Below, in pieces: positions 1 through 12,398 of a stretch of 64,000 nucleotides of DNA. Numbering within the stretch: the first letter of the stretch is position 1; every line of letters starts with the position of its first letter. The DNA is taken from assembly GCF_041296385.1 (NCBI RefSeq), contig NW_027184085.1:52667109-52731108 (forward strand). The letters are read 5' to 3'. The stretch comes from Aphelocoma coerulescens (lineage: Eukaryota > Chordata > Aves > Passeriformes > Corvidae). Below the pieces are notes generated by a model. It was not told the origin of the DNA and ran no database searches. It saw nothing but the letters and a program-made list of their open reading frames with translations. Position numbers and translations under genes: made by a program.

Positions 1-2013
1 GGTCTAATTTTGCTGTTAAGTCTCCCTCATTAATACATTGGTCAGCTTTTGTTAGACTGACATAATAGCCTCTGCCTCTGTGAGGGCCTATGTTTAACAG
101 AGAGATTAAACAAAGCAGCATTATTCATCACTGCAACTTTTACTCCCATGAAGGCAGTCATGATTTGAACAAGGAAAAAAAGCTGTGGCCATGTTGAGGA
201 ACAGATCTGTGACCTGGGTTTGCTTTATTTGTCTGTGGTGGAGCAGATGCAGAGGGGTTTATTCAGGGCAGCCTTTAGTGAGAGGCATTATTAGGGTGCC
301 TAACACAAGTACTTTGGCACTTAGATATTTAAAAGATCCATGCCTGTATGGATATTGTCTCAGACTTGCCAGCTGAACACAAATCAGGGTAATTCCTCTG
401 TTTTTTATGACCATGCAGGTGATTGATTGGTCAGGGAGGCGGGGGGGAAGCAGCTCCCATATGACCTCACCCATATGGGTGTCTCTGGTCAGGCTGTGAG
501 CTGGAGCAGCGCAGTCCTGCTTCATCAGTGGCTTAGTTTGAGGAAGGAAGTTTCTTGTTTGTTTTTTAAAAGGAATCTCCAATCTTGTACATTTTTCAAA
601 ATTACCCTTGTAAGAATGACAATTTTTCAAGCTGGTGCTGTATAGTGGGAGAAGTTGTAATGGAAGTATATAGTCTGATAAAGTAATGATCTCTGTTTAA
701 CAAGTACCCTAGAGGCTGTAGCTACTTATTTCTCAAGCAGCCTGTGTGCTGACTGTCATGCATGTAAGCTGTACCTAGTGCTGGTTTTCACATGCTTGTC
801 CAGCTATGCAAAGTACATAAATGATTCAGACTCACTCCTGGAGCAGGGAGAAAAAAATCCCGTTTCATAATACAGCCAGTATGTCACACACATGCTACTG
901 TAGAAATTATGCTAACCAAAATATCTTTGCTGATGTCTGTGCAGGTGTGCATGTGACATGTAATGCTGTGGAATGTTTGGGCCTTGCTGTATTAAAGATA
1001 AGTAACCAACTGACACCTGAAAATTTGGAGCAGCTCTTGCACTTCTCAGATCACAAGCATACAATACTCTGAAGGAAAAACTGTATCTCTTTTTCAATGT
1101 GTCTAGGCTGATGGTGAATCCTGCGGAAGTTAATCTTTGCATGATCATTGGAAGATAATTTTTGTAATTGTACTGAATACATCTTTAAGTCTATAACACC
1201 AAAGAATTTTCTTGACTACATGAAACAACTGAATAATTTATTGTGCAAAACTTTAACAGTAAGTAGTGAGAAATGCTCTTCCTATGGGATCATACCTGAT
1301 CACTGCAATGCAGGAGTATGGTATTTTCTACCAATATAGCTTTATTCTGCTGTCTTGAAATGGCAGTGCTTCCTTTGCATGCTGCTGTCTAAGAAGATAC
1401 TTACATTCAGAGCACCTACTTGTCACATATTTAGTTAACCTGCATGGTTGAGTGGAGAAGTAGGAAAAGGAATACTTACACCTTAAAAAGTTATGTGTAA
1501 GCAAGACCAATAAATCATATCTGAAGCATTCCCTTAAACTGAGGTCTTTAAGAAGAGGTTTTTCTTTACAAAAATGAGGTTGAAGGGAATGCTATGTACC
1601 TATGTATTCTGTTGTAGGTTCTCCAAATACTTCTATTACAAGGAATAACTTGGAATGTGTTTACAAACTTCCTGCATTTTCCATGGTTGTCTGTGCAGAT
1701 TAGATTATTTAGGCCAATGTCCAAAACCTTATATTTATTGAAATATGTTTTCAAACCTTAAACATTGTTTTATTTCAATATTTGAAGAAGATATACTTAA
1801 AATAATACCGAAGCAAAGCTTACTTTTTTGTTAAGAGATTATTTAGGCATTTTAGAAAAAGAGCAAGTCTGGCACCCTTGTCTTAAAATTAAAAACATTC
1901 CATAACAGAGCAATTTAGATGCATTTAAAGCAATTCAGCTTAAAAATACAATATTTTTCTGGAAGCAAATCAGCTTTGCACTTACTGCTTAAAGAAAAAA
2001 GACTTTTTGATGA
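1..2013. other. Unique AT-rich DNA, no gene seen
   Basis: This stretch shows no recognisable exon, RNA gene or transposon. The open frames are under 125 codons and overlap on both strands, which fits chance. The only local structure I note is CCCATATG at 456-463, repeated at 470-477 as part of the 10-base palindrome CCCATATGGG (470-479). Its core CATATG is an E-box form, but nothing else nearby marks a promoter. Confidence 0.5.
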
Positions 2014-3052
2014 TGCAGTGGGTTGACCTTGGCTGGACATGGGGTGCTTACCAAAGCTGCTCTATCCCTCCCCTCCTCAGCTGAGCAGGGAAGAGAAAAT
2101 ATAACAAAAGGCTCATAGGTGGAGGCAAGGACAGGAAGAGATCACTCACCCATTACTATCACAGACTCAGCTTGGGGAAATGAATTTACTGCTAATGACA
2201 AATAAACTCAAATCTTAAAAACGCCTTGCCCCCACCCCTTGATTCCTTCTTTTCAGGCTTAACTTTATTCCCTACCTTTTACCTTCTTCCCCCAAGAGCA
2301 CAAGAGGATGGGGAATGGGGGCTGCAATCAGTTCACCACATGTTGTCTCTGCTGTTCCTTCCTCCAAAAGGGGACGACTACTCACTCTTTCCCTGTGCCA
2401 TTGTGGGGCCCCTTCCACAGGAGAGAGAACTCCACTGCAGAAAGTTGTGAGTCCTTCCCAAGGGCTGCAGTTCTTCATGAGCTGTTGCAGTGCGGGTCCC
2501 CCTTAGGGGGTGCAGTCCTTCAGGAATGTACTCCTCTAGCACATGACCCCCATGGGGTCACAAGTCCTGCCAGGAGCTGGCTCTAGAACAGGCTTTCCAC
2601 AGAGCCACAGATTCCTTTGGGCCTGCTCCAGTCTGGGATCCTCCACATGCTGCAGGTGAATATCTCCTCCGCCATGGACCTCCATGGGCTGCAGGGGCAC
2701 ACCTGCCTCACCATGGTCTACAGCAGAGGCTGGAGCGGAATCTCTACTCCAGCACATGGAACATCTTCTCCTCCATTTTCAGTGACCTTGGTGTTTGCAG
2801 CGTTGTTCCTCTCATATATTCTCATACATCACCTCTCCATCTGCAATTGTTTCTATTCAATAACCTTTTTTTCATCTTAACTATGTTACCCCAGATGTGC
2901 TAGCACTGTCACTGATAGGTTCAGACTTGGCCAGTGGCAGGTCCATCTTGGAGTTATCTGAGATTGTCTTGATCAGGCATGAGGGAACCTTCTAGCAGCT
3001 TCTCACAGAAGGTGCCCCTCTCTACTGAAACCTTGCCACACAACCCAAATAT
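2014..3052 (-). mobile_element. Endogenous retrovirus LTR, long subfamily, minus sense
   Basis: A block of about 1.04 kb, richer in GC than its flanks, matches my memory of a common bird LTR. On the plus strand it opens with GGGTTGACCTTGG (2020-2032) and closes with CTTGCCACACAACCC (3032-3046). The centre (about 2390-2750) holds imperfect tandem units built on phrases such as GGGTCCC and GGGCTGCAG, a known feature of this type. The sense is minus: its left end is shared with the neighbouring minus-sense LTR at 3332, and a minus-strand AATAAA lies at 2264-2269. No gag, pol or env frame is attached, and I could not find a target-site duplication, so it is old or rearranged. The short open frames inside it (for example 2226-2450 and 2617-2880) are by-products of its GC content. 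The edges are uncertain by about 10 bases. Confidence 0.75.
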
Positions 3053-3331
3053 ATTCCATCCCTTGCCTCTGTGAAACACATATTTAAAAATTATCATTAA
3101 AAATTCACACTCATCGCACAGTCTTCACTCCCATCAACAAAAAAAATCCCCACACCAAAATCAAAATATCGACACAACACCTATTCCTTCCTGTCACTCA
3201 CAACAATAGAAATTCCCCACAATTTTTCCACTCTTTAACATTTTTCAGTCTTTGTTTTGCCAGTTACATCTCCCAGTTATTATCCTTATCTCAGCTTCCT
3301 CATTCCCAAAGTTTGGCAGCAAAAAGAGCTA
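3053..3331. other. A/C-rich spacer between two LTRs
   Basis: These 279 bp are low in G on the plus strand and contain A-rich and C-rich runs. No coding frame is seen. On the minus strand the piece next to the left LTR is purine-rich, which could be a decayed polypurine tract. No clear tRNA primer-binding site lies next to the right LTR. It may be a leftover of retroviral internal sequence or simply host DNA. Confidence 0.35.
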
Positions 3332-3951
3332 TGGTGGGTTGACCTTGGTTGGACACCAGCTGCCCATCAAAACCTCTCTATCACTGCCCTCCTCAGCAAG
3401 AAAAGACGTGACAAAATAAGGAGGGAGACCCTTGTGAGTCAAGATAAAGGCAATTTTTTTGAAACAACAGGGAAAGTTGCTTGCATGCAAGCAAAAGAAA
3501 AGAAAAAACCCAGACCAACAAAACTCCCAAATATTTGATTCCCTACTTACCATCAGCAAGTGATGTCTGACCACTTCCACCTGCCACTTTCCCCTTGGAA
3601 ACAGGGCTTCAGCATGAGTACTGGTTGCTCTGGAAGACATGCCTTGCGAACAGCAAATGCCTTCTGCATCCTCAGCTTTTACATCTGAGCTGATGTCATA
3701 TGGTATGGAACATCCCTTTGGTCAGTTTTGGTCAGCTGTCCTGGTTATTTTGCTTCCCAAGGTTTTGCCCACCTCATCCTACTGGTGGGGGTGGAATGTT
3801 GGAGAGACGGTGCTGATGCTGTGCTGGTGCTGCTGAGCAATAGCCAAAACACTGGTGTGCTATCAACTCCTTTCCAACTATCACTGCAAAGTGCAGCAAG
3901 GTGAGGGCTGCTGTGGGGGAAATGAACTCCAGCTCAGCCAGACACAATACA
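3332..3951 (-). mobile_element. Endogenous retrovirus LTR, ERVK-like, minus sense
   Basis: This LTR of about 620 bp opens on the plus strand with TGGTGGGTTGACCTTGG and ends with AGACACAATACA. The interior has the phrase CATATGGTATGGAACATCCC (3707-3726), followed by TTTGGTCAGTTTTGGTCAGC (3727-3746). The same module occurs in the LTR at 17685 (18070-18105), so the two are related. The sense is taken from that copy, where the TATA box lies on the minus strand. In this copy the TATA box is decayed (TTTTACATC at 3678-3686) and the poly(A) signal is lost. The flanking hexamers (GAGCTA left, ATATCA right) do not match, so no target-site duplication survives. It appears solitary, with no internal viral gene beside it. 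Confidence 0.75.
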
Positions 3952-6175
3952 ATATCATACTGTAGTACAAACTACCTTTTTTGAAGTTGTGGTTTGTGTC
4001 AAGCCATTAAGTGGCTTGAAATTGAATACACATTAAGGTTTTTATGTAGAAAATACATGAGTCTATTTAAATGAACTATGTTTTGAAGACTAGAGCCCTC
4101 CAGATACAAGGCTTATATAAACTTGTGAGAGATGTGCTGTGTTCCAGTTTTCTTACCACAGCACTTAAGAGTGTTTCCAGTTCTGTTACCAGGGTCTTTG
4201 TTTTCCCTTGTGCAGCCGAACAAGAAATTTTGCTAGCATTTGTTAAAGGCTCACCTACAGGAAGTGAGTGGCAGAGGGAAGAAAATATACAAATTAATGT
4301 CTTAGCCAAGATGAAAGTTTCTGTTGATGTAGGAATATCTCTGAAAAAGAGTGACTTTAAGAGACAACAAGAGAAAAAGAAACCAACAGCAAAAGCCCCT
4401 GAGTCTGACTGGTTTAGGTATTGTATTTTCCACCTTAAGTGCTGGAACCCCAGAGATGCAATCTATGACCTATCTAGAGGCTTGTAACCCTGCTTACGAT
4501 CTGTGGGTCTTAAATATGTGCAGTGGCTTTCTGCTGTTTCTCTGCTAGTCCTTTGCAAATAAAACTTGTAATACTAAGATGGGAATAGTTGGCTTCTCTT
4601 TCAGGAGGATTACTCTGCTTCAGAAATGGTGATGTTGCATGTTTTCTATTCCTTCCCTGGACAGGTTGCATGGGAACCAAGAAAACACGCCAGTGTTCCC
4701 TTCCCGGCACAGTGTTTTTCTCAGCTGTCAACTAGAAAAAAAATTTAGTCGTGTACCATAATTGGTATCTGAAGATGTTTTTGAGTGGGTTAGGACGATC
4801 AGGGCTCTGTGGGGAGCACTTCCATCCATGGAGAACTGCTGGCAGTTCAGGGGCTTTTATTCAGGAAAGTGCTTTTGGCCAGGAACAGTTTCTGACTTTC
4901 CTAAATTAAACCATTACTGTAACTTATTTCACACATTAGTGAAGTAAGCCTTTTGAGATGTCATAAATAGTTTACAACCTAATCAAGAAACTCGATTCAT
5001 ATTGTCTTTCTGCATTCTATGTCTCAGTATGGTTTGAGATGTAATCTACTGATGTGTCTGAATTCTTGGGTTTCTGATAACTCTCAAATATTAATTCCAA
5101 GGGAGACTAATTTCCTGTGTATAGCAACAAGGATGTGTGACACAAAAGATAAATTATATTTATGTTTAGATAGGAAAGGGGAAGAGGACAGGAGATAGCA
5201 TCAGGTCTTTATCCAAGATTTTGTGAAATTACTTTTGGTCCTCTTGATCACTTTTTGTTAAAGTAGAATTTAAGACACAGAACTAAAGAAAGCCATTATT
5301 TTTATCTGAAGTGGAACTCACTGATTTTTTGCATGTGTGCTCCTGTGTTGCAAGCATGCAGCCTTTTCATTAAATTAAACAGTGAGATAATCATAGTTAT
5401 TGTGGGTTTCTTCCCTGTTGTCAGAAGGGGCTAAGTGTATGAAGGAAAGCTGAGAGGCTCCTTAAGGAATATATATGCAAACTATAGTGTTAGAAACTTC
5501 TTGTGCCTTTATATGTTAGTAGAAAGTAATTAAAGGTGAGGTAAAATTTTTCATAGAATTTAAAACATTTTAAATTAAAATTTATATAAAAATTCACTAA
5601 AATTATATATATGTGGTATATATATAAAAAAGAAGTTTAGACAATGTTTGGACCCTTAATGATATTTAGAAGTAAAAACTATCTGATCAGCCTAAGTACA
5701 ACATCAAAACAACATATGTGATCAACTTTTGCAGATTTCATGATGAGGTAAAAACAGTTGTTTAAGGTCATGTGGGGAAACAATCCATGTGAAAATATTC
5801 TTCTTCCAGTACTTTAGTCATTGCAATGGCTTGAGTACTCTGCAAGAAGAGAAATCATGCTAAATGTGGCAATTTAAAACCCTTTCCATCTTCTGTTTTA
5901 CAGACCAATTCGTTATTTCTCCACTGCGGGAATGTAAATTGGGAAGAAGTTTGTAGATGAAAATTTCTTGACAGAGAAATTTTGATAACCATGTTGGTTT
6001 AAGATTGATCCTTACAATGTCATCTCTAATTGTTGCTGCAAGTATATGCGGTAAACTGATAAATTAACAGTGCACGGTACTTTTGCTTTTAATCTCCAGG
6101 AAAGTGGTAATGCTTTTTCTGCAATTTCTTTTCTTAAATGCTTACAAAGTCTCAGCTGCTGCTTTAAATATGTAT

Positions 6176-6195
6176 GGTTGGTTGGTTGGTTGTTG
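6176..6195. repeat. (GGTT)n microsatellite, short
   Basis: About four near-perfect GGTT units, followed by T/G-rich sequence up to about 6210. Confidence 0.8.
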
Positions 6196-7836
6196 GTTTT
6201 GGTGTTTTTAATAAGATGCTGTTGCAGAAAACATTTCCATACAGATGATGGACAAGTTTATATGTGTATTCACAGACTGATTAGAAGCTATACTGGAAAT
6301 ACAGATCAGGAAGTGAGTAATGCTTTTCGTTAACAATGGTGTAGGATTAGATACCAGGAGTCTGAAAGCTCCATTACTTTTCTGTTTCCAAATGGATGTG
6401 AAATGCTTAGTGGTTTTTAGTCATAAATTATGAAGGCAACAGGTTCCATTACTGTGCTTCATAATAGCAGAGGCAGTTCTGTTGTTAGTCATAACTGTAA
6501 TTATTTCTACATCAAGATATTTAATGATCTTTCCCCCCTACCTAGGGGATAAATAAAATTATTCCCTTAAAAGAGGGTGTGTGTGGATGCACTTTACCCC
6601 AGAACAAGTAAGTAACATTCCAGTTTGTTTAATTCCTTAAAATTCTTTGAAGTTATCTTTACCCCGCTTGGGAAGGATAACAATGTTGAAGACAGTCTTC
6701 TCACATAAGATATATTTACTCTTTTTTTAATTGAATACTGGGAGGAGATTTTGGTTCACTATTGGTTAAAGGATCATGAGGATACCAGTGTAGGTGATGT
6801 GGATTTTCTCTTGAGTAAAAGGAGGGAGAACATTGCAGATCTAGTTGTAGTAACATTTAGTCATTTTATTATTTCCTGTTACTGACATTCAATTGGGCTT
6901 GTCTTCTTGGTGCTTTTGAGATTATTTGTACCATGTTCTTGAGGAAAATATGGAATGGCATTTTGCATTGAGTTATTTAAATAATCTTTTTGCAACCTTG
7001 GTTGGTACTGTAGAATGTGGAAGAGGCAGCACTTGCGGTATAAAGCTGTTATCAAAGCTCTCTGGCAGCTTTTGGGGGACAAAAATGGTAATGTTTACAT
7101 CTTGTCCTCTGTAATCAAAAAAACATTTCTAAAACAGAAGGATTTACAAAAATGGTGTTTGTGGAGCAGAGACAACAAGTGCTTCTTATTGCATCTTGTT
7201 TGTGAAATACTACAAAACCTGCCACTAGAACAGAACAGGAGACATCAAGAGTATTGTCAGTGTCCTAAAATCAGTGTCATTATAAAGTATTCTGGAAGTT
7301 TTGTTTTGTTTGTAAGCTTGAGACAACTTTGTGAAGCCCTATAGAGCAGTGTGCAAGAAAGAGGCATTGGCAGACCAGTCTCAAATTCCTATATTTCCAT
7401 GAACTACCAGTAAAACTTGTGTATGTGTGTTTTTTACTTAGGCTGTTATAATCCCTTTGAAGAGATGCTGGGCAACTCACTGCTTTCAGTAGGATGGTTT
7501 TATAGAGTTCCATATGTGACACCTGAAAGAAATGTTAAGCTTATCCCTTTTCAGATAATTTCCTTAATGGATGGGCTCTGAGGAAACTATTTGTACAGCA
7601 CATACACTTGGAGAGACAAGAAGATATTTTTTCTGTGTAATAGAAGAGAGGGGGACCAGGTAGTTGATGGATGGCCAGGTAATACAGTGAACCTTTCTCT
7701 TCTTTGTTGCCTTAGACATGTGACATTCAGCTTGAATTTTATTTCTTTAAATAGTTATAATTTTTTTAATATTTCAGCTCTTGCTTGATATCTCTGTTTA
7801 TGCCTCTGTTAAGGGAGGTACAAAATTCAGCCCCTT

Positions 7837-7877
7837 CTTGAACATGCAAGTTATTGCATGCTCAAGAACATATGTTC
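7837..7877. repeat. Inverted repeat plus adjacent perfect palindrome
   Basis: CTTGAACATGCAA (7837-7849) and TTGCATGCTCAAG (7854-7866) form a 13-base stem with a single mismatch and a 4-base loop. The last G of the stem begins a perfect 12-base palindrome, GAACATATGTTC (7866-7877). The palindrome resembles a steroid-receptor inverted half-site pair, but the spacer is two bases instead of three. Function is unknown. Confidence 0.7.
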
Positions 7878-9659
7878 ATAACAAATGTTCATATTTGTTT
7901 TGTGTGTTTTATCCATGTTTTACTGAGAAAACAAGTGTCTGTAGTTCCTTTTGAAAACTAAGTATCTTATCTATGTTTTTGCTAAGTGTAAACACAGCTT
8001 TGTTTCATAAAGATCACCTTGATTATTTCCTCCAGCTCTAGTTGTGAGGTTTCCTTAGTGCCAAAACACTCTAGTTTCAGATGGTAGAATATTTCAAGCA
8101 GCCAAAGAGAGTAGTTGGAAGAGATAGAAATTCCTGTTATAAATCAATGGAAAACATGATTATTTAATTTCTTCATTACACATGTAACTGTAATTAACAA
8201 AGTAAATACAATTAGATGCCACTGAAATGCAAATTCATACTTCTGTTGTGTTTGTATATGATCAAGACCTGTTCTTATCCTGGAGTGAGTTCAACATTAC
8301 TGTAACCAGTGTAATCTCCATGGGACTGCTTCTGGCGTAGAATAAAGGACACTTTATTGTGTCAGATTGGTAGGGTACTGTTAGGAGATGGTGATAGCTT
8401 CTCATCTTAAAATAGTTGTAGAAAATAAGTCAGTTCTGATTACAGAAACTATATGCTCCAAATTCTCTCTGCCATCCTCCAGGAATACACAGGGCATAGT
8501 TGGAAAATATGTTTGGCCAGTCTTTACTATTTTGTAAAAGCTTCATTTATGGACATGAAGTAGAAAGAATCAGCACAAGTGGAGAAAAATGCCAGCTGAC
8601 ATAGAAGACAGTCCAGCCCTGAAAGACCAGAGTTTCTTTGCCGCAAGGTTTTGCTTCAGCACGTCTCTCTAGCCTAAATGCTGATTCCTTCTATGTGCCA
8701 TAAATTAGGACATAGTGCCTTCTTTGTGGGAAAACAACTCTGTTAAAAGTCATTTCCCCAACTGATTTCCCAGTCTTACAGAAACCACCTGCAAGAGCCC
8801 TCATTCTTGGCTGGCCCTGATTCAGAGAGTTTGCAGAACTTAGAAACGTAGGGCTTCTATCTCTAAGACTACTAAAGGTCACTACTCTGTGACCTGTGGA
8901 TTTGTATCTTGAAAATCAGTGAGCTTCCCACAGCTACCTGAAAACAGAACTATGTAACAGTACTGTTTATGATACATGTTAAGTATAGACAAAAGGCAGC
9001 AGTCTTGTAAAACAGCCTCCCAAACTAGCAGAGGGTTATGAAGCTTCAAAAGCTATGATGCTTGATGTTAGGTCTCTGCTTAAATTACATTATGGGCAAA
9101 TTTTGTATTTAGTGTTAGCATCTGTTAAGAATGCACTTATTTTGGCCACAATATTTTTAAAATTCGAGGAAAAATTACCTGTCTGAAATGCAAGGTAAAG
9201 TGTTGCACACTGCAATCTTACCCCCATTGTTGCTCCATGGATCACCATTTCTGCCTTTTAAAGTTCCCACATGAAGCATATTCTAGTTTAACATAACCTG
9301 TTACGTGCACATCAGATTAAATTACAGAATGCAGTCTGTAACATATCAAGAGTAGAAAGAAAGAAGCACTAAAACCTAGAGATCAGTAACTTAGGAAATA
9401 TCTTCATTTAAAATCTGAGCAATTAGCATTTCTTCTTATTTGCATATAAACTCTTCAACCTTCAGAATTATTCATAAGTGTTTATGGTTTTCAGTACTTA
9501 TACTGGGATTTTTTTAACTGATGTACAGGAGCTGCATATTAATGGTGAAAGATTTTCTGCCTCTGCAGATTACTGAGCAGTTGTAAAGGAGAGGATTGCT
9601 TGTGTATGATATGTACAGACCATCTAACAATGAGAATTGATGCTGAAGCTTTTACATTT

Positions 9660-10178
9660 CACCCCCAAGTCCTTCTCACAGGGCTGCTCTTGATCTGTTT
9701 ATTCCTGGTCCTTTGTTGACACTGGGGGTTGCCCCGACCCAGGCTCAACACCTTGAACTTGGTCTTGTTACACCTCATGAGATTCCCATAGGACCACTCC
9801 TCCAGCTTGTCCAGGTCTCTCTGGATGGCATCACATCCTTCAGGAGTGTCAACATTTCCACTCAGTTTGGGATTATCTGCAAACTTGCAGAGGGTGCACT
9901 TTATGCAATTATATCATCAACGAAGATGCCAAACAGAACTGGCCCCAGTAGGGACCCCTGAGGGACACCACTCATCACTGCTCTCCATCCGGACACTGAG
10001 GTCTTGAAAACTACTTTCTGGATGCAACCATCCAGGCAATTCCTTATCCACCAAACTGTCTGCCCATCAAATCCTTTTCCCTCTAATTTGGAGAGAATGA
10101 TATTGTTGGGAGACCATCTCAAAAGCCCTACAGAGGTCCAGATGGATGACATCCATAGCCCTTCTCTGTCCAAAGGGA
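9660..10178 (-). mobile_element. CR1 LINE fragment, reverse transcriptase part of ORF2
   Basis: A 5'- and 3'-truncated CR1 (chicken repeat 1) non-LTR retrotransposon lies on the minus strand. Translating the minus strand from 10173 gives a continuous 90-codon piece of the reverse transcriptase, with the motif [14 protein letters not shown] near residues 68-81 followed by IFVDD. That motif is typical of CR1 palm domains. A stop follows at about 9901. Downstream, in another frame, comes KFADNPKLSG at the place where the family has the catalytic FADD box. The second aspartate is replaced by asparagine, so the enzyme is dead as well as frame-broken. The segment then runs to the part encoding the conserved region after the palm domain, ending near 9660. 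The CR1 3' tail is absent. Plus-strand open frames here (9713-9961, 9807-10007) are shadows. Confidence 0.92.
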
Positions 10179-12362
10179 GATTAAAAAAAAGACATCTGTG
10201 AAATTAATTCCCAAATAACCCAATACTTAGTGTTTTAGAATCAGAGCAAGTATTTTGATAAGTCTTGGAGACCTCAAGGGAGAGGAATAGTAGAGTTTAA
10301 TACATTTTTTTATTTCACAAATAGTATGTTTCTAAGTTGCTTTTGGCACAGCCACATGTGGACTGAGGTTATGGGTAAAACAGGAACATTTTGAATAAAG
10401 GGAACTTATGTAACTATTGCAACTGAGTTTGTAGACAAGTTTGTCAAATCCTACTTCAGACAGACCTGCCAAAAGCGTCAATGCTAACAATGACCATAAA
10501 AATCCGTCACTTTGTACCTGTGACTATGTGTCAAAATGGGCTCACTTTCACCATGAATATTTATGGTCTGCAATAATCTGATTAACTACAATAAAACATA
10601 ACAATCTGTTGGCTCCGTGACCTGGTAATTCTTCATCCTTGCTGTCAACAGTACATTTTGATTGATATGAAACAATTAGAATTTATTGGAAGTTTTCCAT
10701 TCTTGCTCTGTGGCTGAAATGTAACTAGCTAAATATATTGTAATGCAAATTACTGAAAGCAGTGGATTTATCTACCAGTGCTTTTCATTTTTTTATAAAT
10801 TCAAAGGAACTCACGGACCCTTTAGAAAGTACATCCTTGTGGATTGCTACATGGCATATACAAACTCATTTTTGTAAATTATGTCCCATTTGATACCCTT
10901 TAAATTGTATTATGAAAACTCCAGGATTCTGAAAACCACAAATTAAAACCACACAATTGTTAGTCAGTTGTTTGCATTAATAACTTTTTTCCTTTTCCAA
11001 AGTTTCTGTTATTACTAACTGATTCTAGAGGACATAGATATCTCAGTTGTTTGTTTGTCAACAGGTATCCAGCACAGCCACCTGACTAAATTATGAAATG
11101 CACTGAGTTTTGTCGAATGATGCTGCAGTTGTCAGGGTACTGTCCTCTGGAGATGATTGTCTTCTTTCTCTGCTACACCTTCAGAGTGGCACTATGGCCT
11201 TGCACAAAGTGTGAATATGAGCAGTTCTCAAGTTAAAGAGAATACATGAAAGACCCAGGAGCAAAAAAATTTACTTAATCTATATTTTCTTTAACAGAAC
11301 AAAATGAGTTTAGGAAGGCAAATAGCAACAGAGGTGCAATTTTTCTGCATTTTAAAAGAGAAGGGGAAATTTTAAATAAACAGTAATATTTGTAATTTTC
11401 AGAGAATGAGCATGAAATGGTGAAACCAGAAATACCCCATTGTGTGATTTAAATGAAGAAACTTAGCAGGAAATTGCACTTTTTATAATTATTTTGTGTT
11501 TAATAATGGAATTTGATAGCTTTAACCCTCTACATTTTTAGACCTTCAGCATCAGGCAAAGAACTTCAGATGCTACTTTTCTTTAAATGGTTTTCTCCAC
11601 GACATGATGAACAAATACTTTTTAACATTCCCTATAATCTCCATTTCTCCATTCAGAGGACTACAGATGCAAGCAGTTTCAACTATACATCATAAGCAGG
11701 GTATTTTCTGGTAGTTTTGTATTGTGCACTATATATTATTATGTCCATAGTAACTTATTTTTAAAGATAATTATTGTTAATCTATTTAATCTGTATAATA
11801 TGATTAAAATTTAAAAGTGAAAACTAAAAGTTCTCTCTTTATCTTTGTCTGTCCTGGGAGAATTTCCTTGCATTACACAAGATAAAAGCAGAAGAACAAG
11901 TAGTTCTCTTCCTCACATTACTTTTTCCTAAATGTAAAAGAATAGTAACTTGCTACTACACTACTCATTATAACCCTTTATGGGCTCTTACAAAAGCAAC
12001 CTGAGAAAGCATTCTTAGATTTTATGGAACACATAAAGACTCAAAACTCCAAGTGTGCTGTGAATAGCAAAAGTAAGTCATAAGTCTGATGATTCTACAT
12101 TTTCTTCAGAAAGTTTTTCATCAGCATAGGACCTCCATTAGAGAATAATGCTTAATCTTGTTTCCATTTTTTGTGTTTTCCTAAAACTGTGTGGCACATA
12201 AAAATGAATTGGCACAAATGGAAGTTTAAAGAGAAAGAGTAATGCCATTTTCTATTCTTTTATGAAGATGCACAAAAGTCAGTGGGATTGCACACTCCAC
12301 GTGCTTATCAATATGAGCAAACCTCAGCTGGCCACAGTCCTAAGCAGGATTGTGTACCTTGC

Positions 12363-12398
12363 TCTCCTGAGACCACCTTTTCTCCTGAGACCACCTTT
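12363..12398. repeat. Perfect 18-bp tandem duplication
   Basis: The unit TCTCCTGAGACCACCTTT occurs twice head to tail without a mismatch (12363-12380 and 12381-12398). The identity suggests a recent event, such as replication slippage or repair of a staggered break. Confidence 0.95.

Larger units (their letters stand above)
3952..9659. other. Unique AT-rich DNA with minor repeats
   Basis: No exon, RNA gene or transposon is recognised in these 5.7 kb. A 138-codon plus-strand frame at 4071-4487 is the longest here outside repeats; I cannot assign it to a family and treat it as probably chance. An AT-only patch lies at about 5560-5632, and TGGTTGG-type repeats at 6176-6195. A hairpin and palindrome pair sits at 7837-7877. 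Other open frames (6070-6333, 7015-7344, 7280-7522) have no motif I recognise. Confidence 0.45.

Noticed and set aside
2014..3951. Complete retrovirus between two LTRs
   Set aside because: Only 279 bp separate them, the LTRs are of different subfamilies, no flanking duplication is seen and no viral gene is present.
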